NCBI RefSeq assembly: GCF_023898315.1
Contig: NC_064622.1
Span: forward strand, 270,559,503-270,623,502
From: Schistocerca nitens
Taxonomy: Eukaryota > Arthropoda > Insecta > Orthoptera > Acrididae
Direction of reading: 5' to 3'
Length of the DNA: 64,000 nucleotides
Below, in pieces: positions 57,443 to 64,000 of the stretch (positions within the stretch are counted from its first letter, which is position 1; every line of letters begins with the position of its first letter). The position numbers were made by a program, and so were the translations under genes. Under the pieces are notes generated by a model. It was not told where the DNA came from, made no database searches, and saw only the letters and a program-made list of their open reading frames with translations.

Positions 57443-58685
57443 GACGAGGTCTGTCTAAAAAGTATCTGACCTTTAATTTTCCTGCGCAAAATAGAGACAA
57501 TAGCGTGGCGCCACTGTACACAGTAAAGGAAGAGACCTTTATGCGCATGTGTGAATTTTGTCCCCAACTTCCAGCACATCAGTCGCTGCCCATCGGACAC
57601 TGAATGAGGTGCTACACAACATGTTCGTCGGATTACCGATTCTCTCAAGAAGACTGAATGTGTTGAGCACAGATATTGCATCAAATTTTGTCAAAAGCTT
57701 GCTGATTCTCAAAGCGAAACAATTCATAAGATTCAGATACTATGGGTGTAACACAAATTATGGAGTGGTTCAACCAATTCAAAAGTGGCCGGACATCAGC
57801 GGAGAGTTACCAGCATTCTGGCAGGCCCCAAACTGCTCGGAGTGCAGCTGTTGTTGAGAGGGTGCAAAATTTGGTGATGGCAGGGCATCGTTTGACTGTG
57901 CGGGAGATTGCCCAAGAGGTTGGAGTGAGTAAAGATTCTGCACAAATTTTGCATAATGATTTGAACATGCTCCGAGTGGCTGTGAAACTCGTGCCCAAGT
58001 TGTTGTCACCAGAACAAAAAAACCTCTATTTTGACATTGCACAGGACCTTCTGGACACCACTAACACTGATCCTGGGCTTCTGAACACCATAAATGGAGA
58101 TGAGTCACGAGTGTACAGGTATGACCCAGAAACAAAAAGAGCATTGTCGCAATGGAAGCATACCGAGTTTCCAAGGCCAAAGATCATCATGAATATGCGT
58201 TGGAGGGGCAAACAGTGACAAAGGAATACTATCAAGATGTTCTCCGGTGACTCTGTGATGCAGTTCAGCAAAAGACCAGATGTGGACAGTGAAAAACTGG
58301 CAACTGCATCATGACAACGGCCCCGCATATTCATCCCACCTGGTCCAAAATTTCTTGGCCAAACATGGAATTATAGGGCGTTCACCAACCTCTCTACTCT
58401 CCAGACGTGGCTCCTTGCAAATTCTGGTTGTTTCCAAAATTGAAGACGCCACTGAAAGGATCCCGTTTTGATAGGAGAGAAGAGATAATGCGGAACACGA
58501 CGACAGAGCTGAACACCATCCCAAAAGACGACTTCCAGAGGTGTTTCCAGCAGTGAAAGGATCAGTAGGCTAAGTGTGTACAAGCACAAGGGGCGTCCTT
58601 TGAAGGGGATTAGGGTCCCAATCCTGTTGGGTCTTCGAAATATTTTTTCTGGGCAAAGGTCGGATACTTTTTAGACAGCCCGTTT
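57443..58685 (+). pseudogene. mariner element with dead transposase
   Basis: The inverted ends (GTCTGTCTAAAAAGTATCTG and its near inverse CGGATACTTTTTAGACAG) enclose about 1.24 kb. The readable transposase starts near 57735. It reads GVTQIMEWFNQFKSG then HRLTVREIAQEVGVS (helix-turn-helix), VKLVPKLLSPEQK (WVPKLL position, Trp lost) and INGDESRVYRYDPETK (first Asp). A stop at 58216 and frameshifts follow, then LHHDNGPAYSSHLVQNFLA (second Asp). Near 58395 is SPDVAPCKFWLF, where the third catalytic Asp is Lys. The C-terminus KDDFQRCFQQ ends near 58555. It lies 460 bases past the PISD stop codon. Confidence 0.88.
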
Positions 58686-58689
58686 ATGG

Positions 58690-59148
58690 CACTTTCGGCT
58701 GGCTAAATTAAGAGAAAATATCAGTGTACGAACAACGTTGTCCTTTTCACTTACAATTTTGATGACAGTTGTGATAAAGGACAAATGAGGGGGTGGACAC
58801 TTAAGCAATAAGATGACTCTGGCAACACTGGTCAGGATTTCCAGTACATAAAATTACCCAAGTGCACTGTGAAACAGTTTGTGAGAAAAGAACAGCATGG
58901 ACCTCCCAACAACCCAGAAAACAGTGGCACACTTGAAATTTTAAATTCAATGGCTGTTTTCACTGTTAGATATATAGGTAACAATAACTAAAATGACAAT
59001 CCAGTTTCACTTTTATCATCAATTTATAAACCACATACAAAAATGTTTTCAGTTATATTTCATATACAAAGATATATATATATCTTACAAAAAGGAACTA
59101 GAACAATCACAACAAAATAAATAGCACATATGTATATATTTTCTGAAT
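58690..59148 (-). other. probable 3' untranslated or downstream flank of PISD-like gene
   Basis: AT-rich sequence directly downstream of the stop codon on the minus strand. No canonical AATAAA is seen on that strand in this interval, so the polyadenylation site cannot be placed. An AATATA variant occurs near 59050. Confidence 0.35.
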
Positions 59149-59379
59149 TTATGCTAGGCATTCACTGATTGCTTCACCAACAAGTATCCTCTGACCATGT
59201 TCCACACGAAAAGTGAAATCTGGTGGTGCCTCAAATAGAACAACAATGGTTGAGCCCATACGAAATTCACCAAAAAGCTCTCCCTTCTCTATGTGGACTG
59301 GACCACCACCCTCACCAGACAGGAAGAGGTCTCTTCGCTTTTCGCTGCGACGCCACTTTCTCTCATTTGTTTTAAGGCT
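59149..59379 (-). CDS. PISD: phosphatidylserine decarboxylase, mitochondrial, last exon
   Basis: Phosphatidylserine decarboxylase converts phosphatidylserine to phosphatidylethanolamine at the mitochondrial inner membrane. The proenzyme cuts itself at a conserved GST, turning the Ser into the pyruvoyl cofactor. The exon encodes 76 residues: SLKTNERKWRRSEKRRD, a short Gly-rich linker, IEKGELFGEFRMGSTIVVL, FEAPPDFTFRVEHGQRILVG and EAISECLA, then a stop at 59149-59151. The GEF-x-x-GST-IV-x-x-FEAP run is the family signature around the processing site; here it is MGST where LGST or MGST is seen in relatives. A splice acceptor with a T-rich tract ends AG at 59381-59380, giving phase 0. AG at 59379-59378 is a less likely alternative. 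Upstream exons (membrane anchor, catalytic core) are not in the window, so the intron exceeds 4.6 kb. No disabling change is seen. A processed pseudogene is unlikely because an intron boundary is present. Confidence 0.88.
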   Translation of the reverse strand, partial: SLKTNERKWRRSEKRRDLFLSGEGGGPVHIEKGELFGEFRMGSTIVVLFEAPPDFTFRVEHGQRILVGEAISECLA

Positions 59380-60554
59380 CTATCAAAAACAAAAAATATA
59401 AATGTAAAACAGTCTCTCTTTGTTGGAATGTGATCAAACTGACAATACAGGTGAGCAGTAAGGCAGTGAGCACCACTTAAGCCACAAGTCAATGTTAATA
59501 ATATTTTCAATTAAAGACACCGCACAGCTCAGTCAAATTATGCATATTACTGGAGAACATGGCTAAGGATGATGCGATGAGCATTCACAATAAGCTGTAC
59601 AAGTTGTTAACCATTCATCATTTGTAAAGCAAGAAGATGTTCTTCCCTGAAAAACTCAGTGACAGGGAGAGAATTTCTGTCTTACATGGAAGTTTGCTGG
59701 CAGAGTTTTCTTGAAGCAATGTAGTAGCTTCAAATGCTGACAGCTGTGCTATACTATTACTTTTTTAAACAAGTGAATATTTGGCATAGTGAATTGCAAG
59801 TATTTGTAAAATGTAATTTAGAAATACACTAACAGAAATAATGAGATGGCCCTTTAAAACTAGTATTGCATTTTGTACTAGAAGTAACTGCACAGAGAGA
59901 TACGTATAAATGAACAGTGCTAATGTACTTGCTTTTTTTTTGAGAAACACTATACTGAAGTAATTTTACATCTTAGATTCAGTACGACAAAATAAATTTT
60001 ACTACAGTACCCAGTCAATTTCTGGCGCCACAGTATAACCTTATCATCTTTCCGCACACTCAGCAGTTTATAAGATAGTAGTTTTACAATGCATAATTTT
60101 GCAAGTTTTATCTACCTCTAGTATACAAGTGAGTCATTTATGCTGTTAATGTCAAACATTTCAAGAACTGTTTAAAATATTGTAGTTCTTTTTTCACTCA
60201 GATGAACTGTTTGAAAGTTCTCACCAAACAACATACTGTCTCCTGACTTAGTAATGTTACATAAATATTTGTATCAACTTATTTTATCTTAAATGGAACT
60301 ATAGTATTTGTGCTAACAACACTGCTAATCTGAATGAAACAACTTTGATGGCATTTCACTCCAAGAAATTTGATAGATGGCATGTGAGAAATTAAAGTAT
60401 TTAAAACTTAAGTTTTGTCTGTACTGAACAGCAAACAGATAGCTGACTTACACGAATCAACTGTCATGCCTGGCTGATAGATCATTTCAGCTTGATGCAG
60501 TCGGGTTATACTAACTGCAAATTCAAAACAGTAAAGAAAAGTTTCATTTAAACC
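59380..60554 (-). other. intron of PISD-like gene (inferred)
   Basis: AT-rich sequence with no conserved PISD exon on the minus strand and no TE that I recognise. Intron status follows from the acceptor at 59380. Confidence 0.55.
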
Positions 60555-60568
60555 TTATACGTATTACA

Positions 60569-61255
60569 AACGTAATTGTTGGGTTCAAATTAATGATATG
60601 ATTATAATAGAGGGAAACATTCCACGTAGGAAAAATATATCTAAAAACAAAGATGATGTGACTTACCAAATGAAAGTGCTGGCAGGTCGACAGACACACA
60701 AACAAACACACAAAATTCTAGATTTCGCAACCAACGGTTGCTTCGTCAGGAAAGAGGGAAGGAGAGGGAAAGATGAAAGGATGTGGGTTTTAAGGGAGAG
60801 GGTAAGGAGTCATTCCAATCCTGGGAGCGGAAAGACTTACCTTGGGGAAAAAAAGGACAGGTATACACTCGCACACACACACATATCCATCCGCACATAC
60901 ACAGACACGAGCAGACATTTCACATATCCATCCGCACATACACAGACACGAGCAGACATTCGTCTGCTCGTGTCTGTGTATGTGCAGATAGATATGTGTG
61001 TGTGTGCGCGAGTGTATACCTGTCCTTTTTTCCCCCCAAGGTAAGTCTTTCCGCTCCCGGGATTGGAATGACTCCTTACCCTCTCCCTTAAAACCCACAT
61101 CCTTTCATCTTTCCCTCTCCTTCCCTCTTTCCCGACGAAGCAACCGTTGGTTGCGAAAGCTAGAATTTTGTGTGTATGTTTGTGTTTGTTTGTGTGTCTG
61201 TCGACCTGCCAGCACTTTCATTTGGTAAGTCACATCATCTTTGTTTTTAGATATA
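60569..61255. mobile_element. large foldback (snap-back) element
   Basis: About 300-360 bases on each side of position 60961 are inverted copies. The left arm starts GATTATAATAGAGGGAAACA and includes AAAGATGATGTGACTTACC. The right arm ends AAGTCACATCATCTTTG, then TTTTTAGATATATT. Arm differences are few. The left arm carries a 41-base tandem duplication next to the centre (60881-60921 and 60922-60962). A 14-base direct repeat TTATACGTATTACA (60555-60568 and 61256-61269) flanks it and is probably a target duplication. The outermost 25 bases of the right arm are missing. No coding capacity; frames in it are low-complexity. Confidence 0.85.
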
Positions 61256-61496
61256 TTATACGTATTACACTTAGATACAAGAAGTCTAGGGATTATTCAT
61301 CAGTTAACCAAGACAACCGTTCTGGTTTTGTTTATGCCAGAACCTTGAAAGAAAAAAGACTGTTCTAAATTGTGTCAATAAGTAACGTGACAAACAACTT
61401 CTTTAAATAACAATCTCAAATGCGAAAAAAAGTTAACGTGATTTTAATTTTGAGACATGTATTTACTTTGTAAAATTTACATAAAAATGTTCTTAT

Positions 61497-61762
61497 CTCC
61501 CACTACGGTGGGATGTAGTTGAATTAAATCAGGTGATGCTAAAGGAAGCAGATTAGGAAACAAATGAGACACTTGAAGTAACAGATGAGTTTTGCTATTT
61601 AGGCAGCAAAATAAATGATAATGGTTGAAGTAGAGAGGATAGAAAATGTAGACTGGCAATGGTAAGAAAAGCATTTCTGAAGAAGAGAAATCTGTGAACA
61701 TCAAATATACATTTAAATGTTAGGAAGTCCTTTCTGAAGATATTTGTCTGGAGTGTTGCCAT
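61497..61762 (+). pseudogene. LINE fragment, plus orientation
   Basis: The translation reads ETNETLEVTDEFCYLGSKIN, then a stop, SREDRKCRLAMVRKAFLKKR, a stop, then VRKSFLKIFVWSVA. This matches the segment of the minus-strand LINE at about 62440-62180 (VVKDFCYLGSKITDDGRS). It breaks off exactly where the opposite-strand LINE begins. Confidence 0.85.
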
Positions 61763-61763
61763 A

Positions 61764-63345
61764 TGTTGTTGCTGTTGTGGTCTTCAGTCCTGAGACTGGT
61801 CTGATGCAGCTCTCCATGCTACTCTATCCTTCGCAAGCTTCTTCATCTCCCAGTACCTACTGCAACCTACATCCTTCTGAATCTGCCTAGTGTATTCATC
61901 TCTTGGTCTCCCTCTACGATTTTTACCCTCCACGCTGCCCTCCAATAATAAATTTTGTGATCTCTTGATGCCTCAGAACATGTCCTACCAACCGATCCCT
62001 TCTTCTTGTCAAGTTCTGCCACAAACTCCTCTTCTCCCCAATCCTATTCAATACCTCCTCATTAGTTATGTGATCTACCCATCTAATCTTCAGCATCCTT
62101 CTGTAGCACCACATTTCGAAAGCTTCTATTCTCTTCTTGTCCAAACTATTTAACGTCCATGTTTCACTTCCGTGCATGGCTACACTCCATACAAATACTT
62201 TCAGAAACGACTTCCTGTCACTTAAATCTATACTCGATGTTAACAAATTTCTCTTCTTCAGAAATGCTTTCCTTGCCATTGCCAGTCTACATTTTATATC
62301 CTCTCTACTTCGACCATCATCAGTTATTTTGCTCCCCAAATAGCAAAAATCCTTTACTACTTTAAGTGTCTCATTTACTAATCTAATTCCCTCAGCTTCA
62401 CCTGAGTTAACTCGACAACATTCCATTATCCTTGTTTGGCATTTGTTGATGTTCATCTTATATCCTTCTTTCAAGACACTGTCCATTCTGTTCAACTGCT
62501 CTTCCAAGTCCTTTGCTGTCTCTGACAGAATTACAATGTCATCGGCGAACCTCAAAGTTTTTATTTCTTCTCCTTGGATTTTAATACCTAGTCCAAATTT
62601 TTCTTTTGTTTCCTTCACTGCTTGCTCAATATACAGATTGAATAACATCGGGGATAGGCTACAACCCTGTCTCACCCCCTTCCCAACCACTGCTTCCCTT
62701 TCATGTCCCTCAAGTCTTACAACTGCCATCTGCTTTCTGTACAAATTGTAAATAGCCTTTCGATCCCTGTATTTTACCCCTGCCACCTTCAGAATTTGAA
62801 AGAGAGTATTCCAGTCAACATTGTTAAAAGCTGTCTCTAAGTCTACAAATGCTAGAATGTAGGTTTGCCTTTCCTTAATCTATTTTCTAAGTCGTAGGGT
62901 CAGTATTCCCTCCCGCGTTACAACATTTCTACGGAATCCAAACTGATCTTCCCCAAGGTCGGCTTCTACCAGTTTTTCCATTCATCTGTACAGAATTCGC
63001 CTTAATATTTTGCAGCTGTGACTTATTAAACTGATAGTTCGGTAATTTTCACATCTGTCAACACCTGCTTTCTTTGGGATTGTAATTATTATATTCTTCT
63101 TGAAGTCTGAGAGTATTTCGCCTGTCTCAAACATCTTGCTCACCAGATGGTAGAGTTTTGTCAGGACTGGCTCTCTCAAGGCTGTCAGTAGTTCTAATGA
63201 AATGTTGTCTACTCCCCGGGCCTTGTTTCGACTCAGGTCTTTCAGTGCTCTGTCAAACTCTTCACGCAGTTTCATATCTCCCATTTCATCTTCATCTACA
63301 TGCTCTTCCATTTCCATAATACTGTCCTCAAGTACATTGCCCATG
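61764..63345 (-). pseudogene. LINE, ORF2 RT and C-terminus, recently inactivated
   Basis: Minus-strand non-LTR retrotransposon. Reading from 63344: KDLSRNKARGVDNISLELL, PVLTKLYHLVSKMFE and IITIPKKAGVDRCENYRTIS (RT fingers). A TGA at 62984-62982 replaces an Arg codon. In the same frame follow GEDQFGFRRN, a TAG at 62882-62880, and FVDLETAFNNVDW, where motif A Asp of AFD has become Asn. From 62786 it is open: GVRQGCSLSPMLFNLYIEQA, TLRFADDIVILSE (active site intact), FCYLGSKITDDG and HGSETWTLNS. The frame ends at 61923 by a one-base shift. The family C-terminus continues in another frame (EGKNRRGRPRDEYTRQIQKD, AKDRVAWRAA) to about 61780. The 5' end is cut by the mariner at 63348. Confidence 0.92.
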
Positions 63346-63347
63346 TA

Positions 63348-64000
63348 CGAGGTGCATTCAAGTTCTAAGGCCTCCGATTTTTTTTCTAATTAACTACTCA
63401 CCCGAAATCTATGAAACTGGCGCTACTTCTCAACGTAATCGCCCTGCAGACGTACACATTTTTCACAACACTGACACCATGATTCCATGGCAGCGGCGAA
63501 GGCTTCTTTAGGAGTCTGTTTTGACCACTGGAAATTCGCTGAGGCAATAGCAGCACGGCTGGTGAATGTGCGACCACGGAGAGTGTCTTTCATTGTTGGA
63601 AAAAGTCAAAAGTCACTAGGAGCCAGGTCAGGTGAGTAGGGAGCACGAGGAATCACTTCGAAGTTGTTATCACAAAGAAACTGTTGCGTAATGTTAGCTC
63701 GATGTGCGGGTGCATTGTCTTGGTGAAACAGCACACGCGCAGCCCTTCCCGGACGTTTTTGTTGCAGTGCAGGAAGGAATTTGTCCTTCAAAACATTTTC
63801 GTAGGATGCACCTGTTACCGTAGTGCCCTTTGGAATGCAATGGGTAAGGATTACGCCCTCGCTGTCCCAGAACATGGACACCATCATTTTTTCAGCACTG
63901 GCAGTTACCCGAAATTTTTTTGGTGGTGGTGAATCTGTGTGCTTCCATTGAGCTGACTGGCACTGTGTTTCTGGATTGAAAAATGGCATCCACGTCTCAT
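63348..64000 (-). mobile_element. mariner element, cut by window end
   Basis: The end CGAGGTGCATTCAAGTTCTA follows TA at 63346-63347, and the LINE sequence stops there, so the mariner inserted into the LINE. The other end lies beyond the window. Confidence 0.88.
63423..64000 (-). pseudogene. mariner transposase, one nonsense codon, partial
   Basis: Minus-strand reading from the window end: DETWMPFFNPETQCQSAQWK (first catalytic Asp motif at the edge), KKFRVTASAEKMMVSMFWDS and KGTTVTGASYENVL. Then come VLFHQDNAPAHRANI (second Asp) and RAPYSPDLAPSDF (third Asp), with 34 residues between the last two. TGA at 63608-63606 follows SDF where Trp or Leu is usual. After it the same frame continues without a break through LFPTMKDTLRGRTFTS, SKQTPKEAFAAAMESW and CEKCVRLQGDYVEK to the normal stop at 63425-63423. 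In the visible part it is therefore a single-mutation pseudogene. Confidence 0.9.

Noticed and set aside
60452-60514. Possible 63-base PISD exon on the minus strand with an AG acceptor and a GTAAGT donor
   Set aside because: Its open frame leaves one base at the 3' end, which does not join in frame to the acceptor at 59380, and the peptide (ITRLHQAEMIYQPGM) is not part of PISD as I know the family.
60598-61228. Overlapping open frames in the foldback element (up to 148 codons)
   Set aside because: They arise from low-complexity CA/GT and purine-rich arms and mirror each other on the two strands.
1-64000. CRISPR array, prophage or bacterial-type defence island
   Set aside because: No regularly spaced repeats, no prokaryotic gene organisation; all strong signals are eukaryotic transposons and one spliced nuclear gene.

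Overview
The window looks like nuclear DNA of a large-genome orthopteran insect, most likely a grasshopper or locust of the Schistocerca type. I infer this from the repeats, not from a search. The tRNA-headed SINE with the fragment GGTTCAAATGGCTCTGAGCA occurs seven times. TTAGG-type arrays, several LINE families, Penelope-like elements and many Tc1/mariner elements are also present. Nothing suggests a bacterium: there are no operons and no dense intact genes.

Only one host gene is recognisable. At 59149-59379 on the minus strand lies the terminal exon of mitochondrial phosphatidylserine decarboxylase (PISD-like), with the autocleavage GST motif. Its upstream exons must lie beyond position 64000, so 59380-64000 is probably its intron. 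That intron holds a 0.7 kb foldback element, two LINE fragments and a mariner element.

Layout. 0-5 kb: Penelope GIY-YIG remnant, TTAGG array, a full-length Tc1-like element nested in an older Tc1 relic, a LINE 3' relic and a SINE. 5-12 kb: Tc1 relic, foldback elements, two further SINE families and microsatellites. 12-18 kb: mariner relic, two LINE relics, and a Tc1 relic split by a SINE. 18-27 kb: SINE, a mariner copy split by a SINE, the second copy of the young Tc1-like element, and a lightly damaged third Tc1 element. 27-44 kb: at least seven mariner-like copies or pieces. One at 33800-35138 has an intact transposase frame and matching TIRs. A LINE and another Tc1 element lie in the same stretch. 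45-48.4 kb: a LINE relic carrying two SINEs, another LINE relic and two more SINEs. 48.4-57 kb: TE-poor, AT-richer sequence with one LINE relic, a head-to-head pair of Penelope fragments and one SINE. 57.4-64 kb: mariner relic, PISD exon, foldback, LINEs, mariner.

The genes do not form a pathway; the window is a record of nested transposition. Insertion order can be read at several places from target-site duplications. SINEs entered a mariner and a Tc1 relic, mariners entered a LINE and an older repeat, and a young Tc1 entered an old Tc1. Three transposase genes are intact at the reading-frame level (1885-2907, 22421-23443, 33911-34978). I found no CRISPR array, rRNA gene or functional tRNA gene. 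The tRNA-like sequences I saw are SINE heads.
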